64,000 bases of DNA from CAZSAK01 sp964605155 (lineage in GTDB: Bacteria > Pseudomonadota > Gammaproteobacteria > SZUA-140), in assembly GCA_964605155.1 (NCBI GenBank), contig CAZSAK010000002.1, positions 1 to 64,000 of the forward strand, in the 5' to 3' direction. The notes under the pieces were generated by a model. The model had not been told where the DNA came from and did no database searches. It saw nothing but the letters and a program-made list of their open reading frames with translations. How positions within the stretch are numbered: position 1 is the stretch's first letter; every line of letters starts with the position of its first letter. The translations under genes and the position numbers were made by a program. This document shows, one piece after another, positions 25,986 to 34,606 of the stretch.

Positions 25986-28070
25986 ATGGCTGCTAGTGTC
26001 ACGGGCGGACGTATCCTTGCTGCATTGTTCTATGTACTGTTCTCCCTCTATCCCATACACGGGTATGCCGAATCGGATTTCGCAACAAACGACAGGAAAT
26101 ACCTGAGCGGTCTATACGCGATCAATCTCGCATCCTCACTGGATCCGTTTAACAACAAAAACGTCAGGCACGATCCCCTGTTCGACACCTATCGTATCTA
26201 TACCTCACGTTTTGATAAGGACGGCACGCAATGGTACCGTCTGCGTGTGGGATTCTTTCCCGACAAGGAGACTGCTGATAAGATTCTTGAGTCCCTGTCG
26301 ACCCGCTATCCGGGATGCTGGATCACAAGGGTAACGGAAGCAGAAAAAGAACGTTCCGCCACGACTGCCATAGAGTTTACATCTTCAGATGCGACAGTTC
26401 CGGCGTCGAATCCGCCACCACGACAGGACGCCAGTGAACCTGACATACCGCCATTACCCAAGGAACGCATCGCCCGTTACATGGAAGAGGCACGCCAAAG
26501 CATGGCAAACGGGGACAACAGCAGGGCGGTGATGATCTATACAAAGGTGCTCGAATACCCGGACCATCCCTACCGTCAGGATGCACTCGAGTTTCTCGGG
26601 CTTGCCAGGGAACGCAAGAAACAATACGCCCATGCAATAGCGGAATACGAAAAATATCTTAGCTTGTATCCGGATGGGGAAGGTGCCAAGCGGGTACGGC
26701 AAAGACTGACCGGGCTGATCACGGCAACTGAACCGGCACAGGAAAAGTTACGTGAGTCAAAGCAGCGCAAGACGGAATCCGAGTGGAAGACTTACGGCGG
26801 TCTTTCTCAATACTACCGGCGCGACGAGAGTTCCACCGATGCAACCGGAACGACTGTCAACCAGTCGGAACTCGCAACTGACCTGGATATATCCAGCCGT
26901 ATGCGCAACAGAGATTACGACGTTCGCAGCCGTTTCACAGGTGGTTATATCTGGGATTTTCTGGACAGTAATGATAATGAGTTCCGGATCACTTCACTTT
27001 ATCTCGATGCAACCGATCGTCAATGGAATATATCAGGCCGGCTCGGCAGGCAATCACGCAGTACGGGTGGAGTGCTGGGCCGATTCGACGGTGTATTGCT
27101 GGGCTATCAGTTTTCTCCTGTCATCAGGGCGAACATCGTAACCGGTTATCCGGTGGAGTCATCGAACCTGGATGAAATCAGGACCGACAAGGAATTCTAC
27201 GGCGCAAGTTTCGATTTTGGCAGCTTCGCCAACAAATGGGACTTCAATACCTTTGTGATCCGGCAGAACGTCGAGGGTCTACTTGACCGCCAGGCGGTGG
27301 GTGGCGAGATACGGTACTTTGAAACCAACCGTTCATTCCTGAGCCTGTTGGATTATGACACCTCATATGGCGTACTGAATACCCTGCTGTTTCTGGGGAA
27401 CTGGACGCTGCCGGACAAGACCTCTTTTAATTTCGTGTTCGAACAACGTAAAAGCCCGATCCTGACCACCAGTAATGCGTTACAGGGGCAAACGGTGGCG
27501 ACCGTCTCCGAATTGCTTACGTTGTTCAGCGAGGATGAGATACGGTCACTGGCCAAGGACCGAACACCTGACAGCCGGTCTATCACTCTCGGAGTATCGA
27601 GACCGCTGGATAGCCAGTTCCAGATCAGCGGCGACGTCACCGTAACCAATCTGTCCGATACACCCGCATCGGGTGGCGTCCCGGCAACCGACAGCACCGG
27701 TAACGACTATTTCTATTCCGTACAATTGATCGGTAACAGCCTGATCAAGCAGGGTGATCTCGGAATCCTGGGATTACGTTACGCCGATACCAGTTCGGCC
27801 AGCACGACGATACTTTCCCTGAATACACGTTACCCCGTAAATCATGAATGGCGTATCAATCCCAGACTCAGACTTGATCAGCGCGAATTCGCGTCCGATA
27901 ACACACAGCAATGGACCGTATTACCCTCCATACGGGTCAACTATCGCTGGCGCAAACGTACCCAGCTTGAGATCGAGCTCGGCGGCGAATGGTCAAGTCA
28001 TGAACTGACCGACCAAACCGAGAAGACATCCGCCTATTTCCTCAACGCGGGTTACCGGCATGATTTCTAA
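25986..28070 (+). CDS. SPOR-TPR-beta-barrel outer-membrane protein
   Basis: A 694-residue protein. Signal peptide at residues 1-28; a SPOR-like domain at about 40-118 (YRIYTSRFDKDGTQWYRLR, VGFFPDKETADKIL); a proline-rich linker; TPR-like helices at about 155-250 (MANGDNSRAVMIYTKVLEY, YAHAIAEYEKYL); then about 420 residues of alternating amphipathic strands ending in YRHDF, the aromatic C-terminus of an outer-membrane barrel. SPOR domains bind denuded peptidoglycan. As the last gene after two multihaem cytochromes, the barrel is a candidate outer-membrane sheath for electron transfer, by analogy with MtrB; this is inference. Confidence 0.8.
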   Translation: MAASVTGGRILAALFYVLFSLYPIHGYAESDFATNDRKYLSGLYAINLASSLDPFNNKNVRHDPLFDTYRIYTSRFDKDGTQWYRLRVGFFPDKETADKILESLSTRYPGCWITRVTEAEKERSATTAIEFTSSDATVPASNPPPRQDASEPDIPPLPKERIARYMEEARQSMANGDNSRAVMIYTKVLEYPDHPYRQDALEFLGLARERKKQYAHAIAEYEKYLSLYPDGEGAKRVRQRLTGLITATEPAQEKLRESKQRKTESEWKTYGGLSQYYRRDESSTDATGTTVNQSELATDLDISSRMRNRDYDVRSRFTGGYIWDFLDSNDNEFRITSLYLDATDRQWNISGRLGRQSRSTGGVLGRFDGVLLGYQFSPVIRANIVTGYPVESSNLDEIRTDKEFYGASFDFGSFANKWDFNTFVIRQNVEGLLDRQAVGGEIRYFETNRSFLSLLDYDTSYGVLNTLLFLGNWTLPDKTSFNFVFEQRKSPILTTSNALQGQTVATVSELLTLFSEDEIRSLAKDRTPDSRSITLGVSRPLDSQFQISGDVTVTNLSDTPASGGVPATDSTGNDYFYSVQLIGNSLIKQGDLGILGLRYADTSSASTTILSLNTRYPVNHEWRINPRLRLDQREFASDNTQQWTVLPSIRVNYRWRKRTQLEIELGGEWSSHELTDQTEKTSAYFLNAGYRHDF

Positions 28071-28188
28071 CCGATCTTTGCATCAATCGACGCCGTATAA
28101 TTTCAAAAATAGCATTTGAGATCCAGGGATTGTTGTTACAATCATGGTCTGAATAACATAACCTTTCTCAACAGTAACGGAAACATCG

Positions 28189-29592
28189 ATGGCCACACTG
28201 ACCTTTCTAGGTGCCATACAACAGGTCACGGGCTCGTGCTATTTGATCGAGACCGGCGATCACAGGATACTGCTGGAATGCGGCATGTATCAGGGTGAAT
28301 TGAGACCCGAGAAGACACCTGACAAACTGTTCCATTTCGACCCCAAAGACATCAACGCCGTCGTCCTGTCGCATGCCCATCTTGATCATTCTGGAATGCT
28401 ACCGGCGCTCACCCGGCATGGTTTCAAAGGTCCGATATTCGCGACCACTCCAACCCGTGACCTGCTGGACGTCATGCTGAAGGACGCCGCCTTCCTGCAG
28501 GAAAAGGATGTGGAGTGGGAAAACAGGAAACGCCTGCGGTCGGGCAAGGAACCTGTTGCCCCCCTGTATGAGATCAACGATGTCGAACAGGTACTGGAGC
28601 TTGTCGACACCACCGATTACGACCAACGGACACAGGTAACACCGGGAATTGAGGTATGTTTCCACGATGCGGGCCATATCATCGGATCCGCCATCGTCGA
28701 GTTGTGGATCAGTGAAAAGGGACATTCCAGGAAGCTGGTGTTTTCAGGAGATCTCGGCAACAGTTTTTCCCCGCTACTGCGTGACCCGGGGATCGTCCGC
28801 TCTGCGGATCTGTTGTTGCTGGAATCCACCTACGGTGACCGTGATCATCGTCCCGCCACAGAAACCAGGGATGAATTCAGACAGGCATTGGTACAGGCAT
28901 TCGAGGACGAGGGTAACGTTTACATCCCGGCGTTCGCCGTGGGCCGCACCCAGGATATCATTTTCCGTCTCGGACAGTTCTATCACAAGAATGAACTGAA
29001 ACAACAAAAGGTCTTTCTCGACAGCCCGATGGCCACCAGTGTCAGCGAGATCTACACCCGCTATACGGGCTTGTACAACAAGGAACACCCGGAATTCAAC
29101 GAGGCCATTCGCCAGGGCGGCTGGAAGGACTGGTTGCCGATACTCAGCTATACTCGTACTACCGAGGAATCGATGGCCCTCAACGAGATCGCCAGCGGTG
29201 CAATCATCATCGCCGGCAGCGGCATGTGCACCGGAGGTCGCATCAGGCATCATCTGAAACACGGGCTGTGGCACAACAGGAACCATGTCATCTTCGTCGG
29301 CTTCCAGGCACGCGGCACACTGGGGCGCGCACTGGTCGACGGCGCGAAACAGGTAAGATTCATGGGCGAGGAATTTTCAGTCAATGCGCAGATCCACACC
29401 CTGGGCGGCTTTTCCGCACATGCCGGGCAGACCCAGCTGCTCGAGTGGGCTGGAAAATTTAGCGAGCTGCGACCGGAGTTATATCTGGTGCACGGTGAAC
29501 TGGAAAAGATGCTGGCACTGCAAAAGCAGTTTCACACCAGATACGACTGGTATGCCAATATCCCGGATCTCGGTGAAACGATTACGCTGTAA
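28189..29592 (+). CDS. Metallo-beta-lactamase / beta-CASP nuclease-like protein
   Basis: A 467-residue protein of the CPSF73-like MBL fold family. Motif 2 is HAHLDHSG near residue 64, further metal ligands lie in DAGHIIGSA and FSGDLG, the beta-CASP insert carries FAVGRTQDIIF, and C-terminal motifs SGMCTGGRIRHHL and GGFSAHAGQ complete the set. Family members process RNA. Bacterial homologues of this length are often called RNA-processing exonucleases; the RNA target here is unknown. It stands 118 bases after the barrel gene and may be a separate unit. Confidence 0.9.
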   Translation: MATLTFLGAIQQVTGSCYLIETGDHRILLECGMYQGELRPEKTPDKLFHFDPKDINAVVLSHAHLDHSGMLPALTRHGFKGPIFATTPTRDLLDVMLKDAAFLQEKDVEWENRKRLRSGKEPVAPLYEINDVEQVLELVDTTDYDQRTQVTPGIEVCFHDAGHIIGSAIVELWISEKGHSRKLVFSGDLGNSFSPLLRDPGIVRSADLLLLESTYGDRDHRPATETRDEFRQALVQAFEDEGNVYIPAFAVGRTQDIIFRLGQFYHKNELKQQKVFLDSPMATSVSEIYTRYTGLYNKEHPEFNEAIRQGGWKDWLPILSYTRTTEESMALNEIASGAIIIAGSGMCTGGRIRHHLKHGLWHNRNHVIFVGFQARGTLGRALVDGAKQVRFMGEEFSVNAQIHTLGGFSAHAGQTQLLEWAGKFSELRPELYLVHGELEKMLALQKQFHTRYDWYANIPDLGETITL

Positions 29593-29619
29593 CCGGGTCC
29601 TTCATTTCTAGACGATGAA

Positions 29620-30099
29620 TTATAAGGATACTACGGAGGGATCCTTCGTAAAATACTCGATATAAAAACTAACGCTTCCACTTGCCACCAGTTGATGCGG
29701 CATCCCGGGAACAATAATGCCTTTTTCTCCCTGCTTCAATTCATATTGTCGTGTGTCAGCGGATCTCACAGCGTAGATCAGCAACCCTTCAAGAACGTGG
29801 ATAATTCCCCATTTCCCGGGGTATTTGACATGATTCTTCCTCAGTGCCAAAGGTATCGTTTTTTCACTATACTCCGGTGTAGTTTCACAGACAGACAAAG
29901 CCTCCGGCAATTCCAGGCGATCACAACGTACACAATTCAGGACCTGACCTAATTTTCTCAAGCGGCCTTCTTCTGTTTCGACCCAGGGACGATTCATGAA
30001 AGGGGGATTGTTACGGACATGCTGACCATGATAGCAATCAAGTTCCGCCACCCAGTCACCATATTCATCCAGGTGATATCCTGTGATCCTACGCTTCAA
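29620..30099 (-). CDS. DUF3565-DUF1971 fusion (cupin-like)
   Basis: A 159-residue protein made of two known domains. Residues 1-60 are DUF3565 (RRITGYHLDEYGDWVAELDC, NNPPFMNRPWV, LNCVRCDRLELP with a CxxC pair). Residues 65-155 are DUF1971, a small cupin (TTPEYSEKTIPLALRKNH, GKWGIIHVLEGLLIY, GEKGIIVPGMPHQL) related to the tellurite-resistance accessory domain. Start is TTG 30099. Last gene of a three-gene leftward operon just beyond the nirK operon terminator. Function unknown. Confidence 0.85.
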   Translation of the reverse strand: MKRRITGYHLDEYGDWVAELDCYHGQHVRNNPPFMNRPWVETEEGRLRKLGQVLNCVRCDRLELPEALSVCETTPEYSEKTIPLALRKNHVKYPGKWGIIHVLEGLLIYAVRSADTRQYELKQGEKGIIVPGMPHQLVASGSVSFYIEYFTKDPSVVSL

Positions 30100-30126
30100 T
30101 ATTGCTTTGCTTACCCAACCTGAGCT

Positions 30127-30486
30127 TTAATGAGATCCCAGCATCTTCAGGCACTGCTTGATAACCACTGCATTATTATGTTTTATATCACTGGCGCCGC
30201 CGTAGAGCAGGGTAACACGCTTATTTCTTGCGCGCTGTGCAAGCGGCCGCGGTTCATCACAATGGTCCTTTAAATATGCCAGGTAACGTTTCCGAAACTC
30301 CCCCCAACGGAATGTATCTTCATGGAACCACTTACGTAAATCGTCAGAAGACACCGCTTCCTTTCTCCACAGGTCGAGCTTCGCAATATTTTTTGGAGCA
30401 CCTCGTGGCCATAACCTGTCAACAAGGACACGATAGCTATCTGACAATACAGACTTCTCGTATACACGTTTCAAAATGATTGACAT
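30127..30486 (-). CDS. DUF488 family protein
   Basis: A 119-residue protein with the DUF488 signature RVLVDRLWPRGAPKN near the start, WFHEDTFRWGEFRKRYLAYL in the middle, and VTLLYGGASDIKHNNAVVI at the end. Family function is unknown. It lies 42 bases after the cupin gene and 27 before the DUF3565-DUF1971 gene, so the three are one operon. Confidence 0.9.
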   Translation of the reverse strand: MSIILKRVYEKSVLSDSYRVLVDRLWPRGAPKNIAKLDLWRKEAVSSDDLRKWFHEDTFRWGEFRKRYLAYLKDHCDEPRPLAQRARNKRVTLLYGGASDIKHNNAVVIKQCLKMLGSH

Positions 30487-30528
30487 GACAGATGCCTCAA
30501 TTTTAGATGTCTGTATCCGTTTTGATCC

Positions 30529-30852
30529 CTAAAAGAGGATAGTGAGTAAAACAACTGAATCAACTACAGCCTTGACAGTGTGCGGTTCATTCGGCATTAA
30601 ATACATCAGCTGGTTGGATTTTAGTGCTTGTGTCGCATCTGGCAATGTAATTTCTATTTGCCCCTTTACACAATGAACCACGATCGAGCCTGAAACCTTG
30701 TGATTTGGAAATTCCTTGCCTGCTTGAATAACGAGACGAGCAATTTCCATATCATCCGTTTTTACAATTGCTTTTGAATGTTCATGAGGTACATCATGTG
30801 CCCACGTGTATAAATCGACAATTTCCCCCGGAGATGCATGATGTGTAGCCAT
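30529..30852 (-). CDS. Cupin-domain protein
   Basis: A 107-residue single-domain cupin (AGKEFPNHKVSGSIVVHCVKG, motif 1; LMYLMPNEPHTVKAV, motif 2). Motif 1 has one His and motif 2 another (PHTV), so a metal may bind. First gene of the small operon with DUF488 and DUF3565-DUF1971. DUF1971-like cupins and haemerythrins are often in NO-stress regulons; whether this operon belongs to one is not shown, and no NsrR box was found upstream. Confidence 0.82.
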   Translation of the reverse strand: MATHHASPGEIVDLYTWAHDVPHEHSKAIVKTDDMEIARLVIQAGKEFPNHKVSGSIVVHCVKGQIEITLPDATQALKSNQLMYLMPNEPHTVKAVVDSVVLLTILF

Positions 30853-30929
30853 AATAGTAATCCCGATTAAAACGTCAGTGCCCGCAAGCCAGTGAATCCT
30901 TCAGGCCTTGGTCGATAGAGCAAAAAAAT

Positions 30930-30965
30930 TTCAATGGGGAAGCATGCCCCCGCTTCCCCATTGAA
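30930..30965 (-). terminator. Terminator of the nirK operon
   Basis: A perfect 14-base-pair stem (TTCAATGGGGAAGC against GCTTCCCCATTGAA) with an 8-base loop lies 10 bases after the nirK stop. On the minus strand it is followed by a T-run (complement of the AAAAAAA before it), a standard intrinsic terminator for leftward transcription. Confidence 0.9.
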
Positions 30966-30974
30966 AAAGCCGGA

Positions 30975-31946
30975 TCACCGCAGCAGTATATTATCTCCCT
31001 TGCCTGCCTCGGGATCAGCGTCGGGTTTGTTCATCAATACTGTAATCGCACCGCGCATCGCCGCGCTCATGGTGTGATCGACAATAGCGTTGTTGGTTGG
31101 CCGATCAGCCGGAGACACGATATCCGTTGTAACTGCCTCGGAGACAGCCACGTTATAGGTGGCCATATCCTCGAGTTGGTTTTCGGGATTGCCGTTCAGA
31201 TATACCCGGTCCCAGATCCCCGCTATCGGATGGAAGGCAACCGGCATGTTGATGTTGGCATTGACGAAATATATACGCACCCTCTCACCCGGTTTGGATT
31301 GAAGTACTAGTGAGGCATCCGGGTCGTGTACGGGATCGTAGTGGAACATCTTGCCGTTTATCAAAGCTCCCGCCCAACCGCGGTTTTCTATCATCGCCTG
31401 CTTGTCATCGGCATTAGGGAAGTACTGCCCCTGGATGAGTACATATTCGCGATCCGGCTTGGGATATTTCTTGTTGTAGCCCTCTTTCGGATCCACGATG
31501 ATGATACCGTACATACCGCGGGCAATATGCTGCGCCATGGTGGGTGCGCCACAATGATACATCCATACACCGGCACGCTTCGCCTTGAACTTGAAGTGCT
31601 TGGTATTGCCAGGCTTTACCGGCGCGAACTCTCCGAGTACGTCGACCTCGGCAGCGTGAAAATCAATCGAATGGCTGTTCTTGTTTTCCTTGGGATTCAC
31701 AAGCTCGAAGTCAACGATATCACCTTCGGTCACCCTGACCACCTGGCCCGGCACCGTTCCATCGAATGTCCAGGCAGGATATTTGGTGCCCTTATTGTCA
31801 ATGGCAATCTCCGTTTCCTTCGCCACCATGTGTACCTTGACAGTTTTCGCCGACGCCTGTTGGACGCTGAAGACAAGTCCAGCCGCCAGCAGCAGAGCGA
31901 CCCCCCTTATGGCAGTTTTCATAAATGTATATGTGTTTTTACGCAT
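30975..31946 (-). CDS. nirK: Copper-containing nitrite reductase NirK
   Basis: A 323-residue periplasmic enzyme reducing nitrite to nitric oxide. Signal peptide at 1-33. Type 1 Cu ligands are visible (His in NSHSIDFH, then Cys, His and Met in MYHCGAP-TMAQH-IARGM), the type 2 site has His in IDFH and in MYHC plus one in AIVDHTM, and the catalytic Asp (SID) and His (VAFHPIAG) are present. The last gene of a leftward operon with two cytochromes c and a two-domain multicopper oxidase, the same arrangement as nirK in Nitrosomonas europaea. RBS GAGGGA precedes ATG 31946. Confidence 0.93.
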   Translation of the reverse strand: MRKNTYTFMKTAIRGVALLLAAGLVFSVQQASAKTVKVHMVAKETEIAIDNKGTKYPAWTFDGTVPGQVVRVTEGDIVDFELVNPKENKNSHSIDFHAAEVDVLGEFAPVKPGNTKHFKFKAKRAGVWMYHCGAPTMAQHIARGMYGIIIVDPKEGYNKKYPKPDREYVLIQGQYFPNADDKQAMIENRGWAGALINGKMFHYDPVHDPDASLVLQSKPGERVRIYFVNANINMPVAFHPIAGIWDRVYLNGNPENQLEDMATYNVAVSEAVTTDIVSPADRPTNNAIVDHTMSAAMRGAITVLMNKPDADPEAGKGDNILLR

Positions 31947-32017
31947 TGCATTTCCCTCTTGGTTTAATTGACAAGTTTTGATTGACAGTAATCATTGCTT
32001 GATAGCCGGTCTTTTTA

Positions 32018-32395
32018 CTACTGCGATTCCCCATACCGGCACTGACACAGGACGCGGAGATACTTCACCAGGCCCGTAATCTCTTCATCTGATAGACTCC
32101 CTCCCCAAGGCGGCATCAGAACAGATTTGTTTACCGACTGACCGCCCTCCTTGATGGCCTTGAACAGATCATCATCTGTCCTGGTCGACATCTCGGCAGC
32201 ATCCGTATGATCACGCGGCTGCACTGACATATCGCGTATATTGACCCCTTTACCGTCTCCGTTCATGCCGTGGCATTGCCAGCAATAGGTCTGGTAGATG
32301 TCCTTTGCCTGCTCTCCGGCATGGCTGGCGGGAGTGGTGATGAGGCCCAGCATCATTGCTGCGAATGCAGCTGTGTTATATAAATGACTGCTCAT
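32018..32395 (-). CDS. ncgC: Mono-haem cytochrome c of the nirK cluster (NcgC-like)
   Basis: A 125-residue exported cytochrome. Start ATG 32395 overlaps the upstream gene's stop as ATGA. Signal peptide SSHLYNTAAFAAMMLGLITT; haem motif CWQCH; the distal methionine is probably in VLMPPWGGSLSDEE, giving the class I pattern. By position it corresponds to NcgC of the Nitrosomonas nirK operon, and by that analogy supplies electrons to NirK. Assignment rests on gene order and haem count, not on a sequence comparison. Confidence 0.83.
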   Translation of the reverse strand: MSSHLYNTAAFAAMMLGLITTPASHAGEQAKDIYQTYCWQCHGMNGDGKGVNIRDMSVQPRDHTDAAEMSTRTDDDLFKAIKEGGQSVNKSVLMPPWGGSLSDEEITGLVKYLRVLCQCRYGESQ

Positions 32396-33108
32396 TCGAA
32401 ATCTTCCTCGCTCAATGCATGGAAATAGTGAGCAAACTTGGCCAGATCTTTTTCTCGTATATAACCGCTCGGCATGAATACCTTCGGGTCCCATGCCTTT
32501 GGATTACGCATATAACTCATCAGATAATCGTCCTGAAGTCTTTTTGCCGCTGTATACACCTCAGGGCCGGATAACCCGCCGTATCCCGGCTCAATCTGGT
32601 GGCAAGCAAGACATCCCCTGAACTTGTCGAACATCAATTCACCCATCGACAATGAGATATGACCGGGCTGATATTCACCCGCACTGATCAGATCGCTTTT
32701 CGCCTTGTATGTCATCAAAGTGCCGGCAATCGCCTCTGCCTGCTCTTCGCTGACGGCCATGTGAGCTTCAAGAGTCGAGGGATCGATAACATCCTGTTCA
32801 TCTCCGGCCTTGATGTGTTTGCCGTAATACATGCCCGCAGGGCGTATGCGTTCTGGTTCCTGCAACCATTCCTCGAGCCATTCCTTCCTGTACTTGTTCC
32901 CCGCATAAAACAGGTCTGGACCTTTACGCTGCTGCACTTCCTCGAGCGTCTGCGGCGAAGGTCCTGTGAGGTTATGGCAACCGCTGCATTTTTTCTCAAG
33001 GATGTCTAGCCCCGAATCTGCACTTGCGGGAACACTGAGCAACAGTGCCGTAGCCAGGTATCCGGCCGTCAATCCCGTAATCAGGCGTATGATATTCATA
33101 AGAAGCAT
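32392..33108 (-). CDS. ncgB: Di-haem cytochrome c of the nirK cluster (NcgB-like)
   Basis: A 238-residue exported protein with signal peptide (ITGLTAGYLATALLLSVPASA) and two haem motifs, CSGCH near residue 42 and CLACH near 165, each followed by a cytochrome c domain with a Met in PxxMxY-type positions (RPAGMYYG, VFMPSGY). The start at 33108 shares a base with the preceding stop (TAATG). Position and haem number match NcgB of Nitrosomonas. Confidence 0.83.
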   Translation of the reverse strand: MLLMNIIRLITGLTAGYLATALLLSVPASADSGLDILEKKCSGCHNLTGPSPQTLEEVQQRKGPDLFYAGNKYRKEWLEEWLQEPERIRPAGMYYGKHIKAGDEQDVIDPSTLEAHMAVSEEQAEAIAGTLMTYKAKSDLISAGEYQPGHISLSMGELMFDKFRGCLACHQIEPGYGGLSGPEVYTAAKRLQDDYLMSYMRNPKAWDPKVFMPSGYIREKDLAKFAHYFHALSEEDFE

Positions 33109-34199
33109 TACTCCCTTGTATGTCTCCTGCGTTCACGGAGTAACGATGTCCCCTTGAACGCCTCATTTTCAAACAAGCCATATCCCTGCTTCATCGACTC
33201 GCTGTAGAAAAAGTCCGGATCGTATTCCTTGTCTTTCCAGACGTACCAGTCATCCATCTGTACACCGTCATACTCGATAACCGTGATCGGCCCCCCGGGA
33301 TATTTGCCCCTGTTGGTTACATGCGGGTCAACGTGGTCATGAAAGATAAAACGTCCCGGGTTGTTCATTTCCATAATCGCGTCATATCGTTCCCCGGGAC
33401 CGATCAGCAGCGTATCCACATAGTAGGGATTGGGCAACGGGAGACCGTCCTTGTGCGTAACAAGCATGTCGTGACCATGGCTGTGCATCTCATGGAAGCC
33501 GCCTCCTGCCCCGATGAATCGCACCCGCATTACATCACCCTTTTTCACCCGGATCGGTTGCGTAATGGGAAAGGATTTGGCATTGATCGAGTAATAGTCC
33601 GCGACATCCGTGGGACCACCACCCTTGCCGTACTTATCCGCATATTCCGATTCCCAGGTGCTGAACATCATGATGACGTCCTTTGTTACCTTATTTTCGA
33701 TCGGCAAGGGTTTTTTGGGATCGATCACAATCGGTCCCCACATACCGCGGATCCCGACATGCTCATTGACGTTCACATGACAGTGATACCAAAGTGTGCC
33801 GGTTTTCTCAGCCTTCCATTTATAGGTAAAGCTGTCACCCGGCTCAATGCCTTCCTGGGTTATCCCCGGTACTCCGTCATTGCGCCAGTTATTGGTCTGA
33901 TAGATCCCGTGCCAGTGGATTGTATGTGGCAGAGACGTATTATTGGTGACATGCACAACTACATCGTCTCCTTCTTGTACATGGATTAACGGACCTGGTA
34001 CCTGACCGTTGAATGCAAATACCTGGTACTTGAGACCGGGCGCCACATCGACTGTCACCTCTTCAATGGTCATATCGAATACCCTTTCTTTCCCGTATAC
34101 GACAGTGACGCAAAAGAAAAGAAAGAACATCATCGACAGAGATAAAAAGATTTCCCTGCGGAAAATAAGGACAGGTCGTACGCTGGTATTAATATGCAT
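33108..34199 (-). CDS. ncgA: Two-domain multicopper oxidase of the nirK cluster (NcgA-like)
   Basis: A 363-residue periplasmic two-domain laccase-type oxidase. Signal peptide at about 15-36. Copper ligands: HTIHWHG, YHCHVNVNEH (domain 1), then HEMHSHGHD and FHDHVDPH (domain 2), giving trinuclear-cluster histidines across the two domains. It heads the operon with two cytochromes and NirK, like NcgA in Nitrosomonas europaea. Strong GGGGGG-type ribosome site before ATG 34199. It is known that disruption of this gene set affects nitrite tolerance in Nitrosomonas; the exact substrate is unsettled. Confidence 0.85.
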   Translation of the reverse strand: MHINTSVRPVLIFRREIFLSLSMMFFLFFCVTVVYGKERVFDMTIEEVTVDVAPGLKYQVFAFNGQVPGPLIHVQEGDDVVVHVTNNTSLPHTIHWHGIYQTNNWRNDGVPGITQEGIEPGDSFTYKWKAEKTGTLWYHCHVNVNEHVGIRGMWGPIVIDPKKPLPIENKVTKDVIMMFSTWESEYADKYGKGGGPTDVADYYSINAKSFPITQPIRVKKGDVMRVRFIGAGGGFHEMHSHGHDMLVTHKDGLPLPNPYYVDTLLIGPGERYDAIMEMNNPGRFIFHDHVDPHVTNRGKYPGGPITVIEYDGVQMDDWYVWKDKEYDPDFFYSESMKQGYGLFENEAFKGTSLLRERRRHTRE

Positions 34200-34257
34200 G
34201 AATATCCCCCCTTCACGCTGTACCCTATCTGCCTGCTTGACAGGATGAGGTTAACTT

Positions 34258-34275
34258 ACTGAACCTTTGTTCAGT
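34258..34275. promoter_or_regulatory. 7-bp inverted repeat before ncgA
   Basis: Arms ACTGAAC and GTTCAGT are exact reverse complements with a 4-base spacer, 59 bases upstream of the ncgA start. It could be a second operator or a leader hairpin. No T-run follows. No regulator is recognised. Confidence 0.4.
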
Positions 34276-34385
34276 CCCGCAGGATGGGGCGATACGTGAT
34301 TTATTTTGCGCTCCCGTTCTCGCTGCTGATACATGAATCCATATACCGGCAAGCTGCTCCTGCAAAATATCTATGCAATCTTTAT

Positions 34386-34408
34386 AAGATGTATGTAAAA
34401 TACATTAT
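34386..34408. promoter_or_regulatory. NsrR-like operator between ncgA-nirK operon and nsrR
   Basis: Arms AAGATGTATGT and AAATACATTAT flank one central base; eight of 11 positions are complementary and the match to the NsrR consensus is good. It lies 187 bases from the ncgA start and 198 from the nsrR start, in the 407-base divergent gap that otherwise holds only the repeat at 34258. It shares 18 of 23 positions with the box before the truncated haemoglobin. Confidence 0.75.
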
Positions 34409-34606
34409 TGAGGCGTGGCAAGTCAACAGATATTTTTTCATCAGTCGGACACCTGAAATACCTGTGTGGAAATAACCGGTTCAGGTTAAAATAGCTTACT
34501 GATGCACTATGATTTAGGCGTGAGATTTAGGTGGCGTAACAGATCAAATCCAGTGATGTGACCACCGGGATGAGGAACGGCCTCTATTTATAGAGTTGGT
34601 ACAACA

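Noticed and set aside
34258..34275. Intrinsic terminator before ncgA
   Set aside because: The repeat has only 7-bp arms and no T-run, so I list it as a possible operator rather than a terminator.
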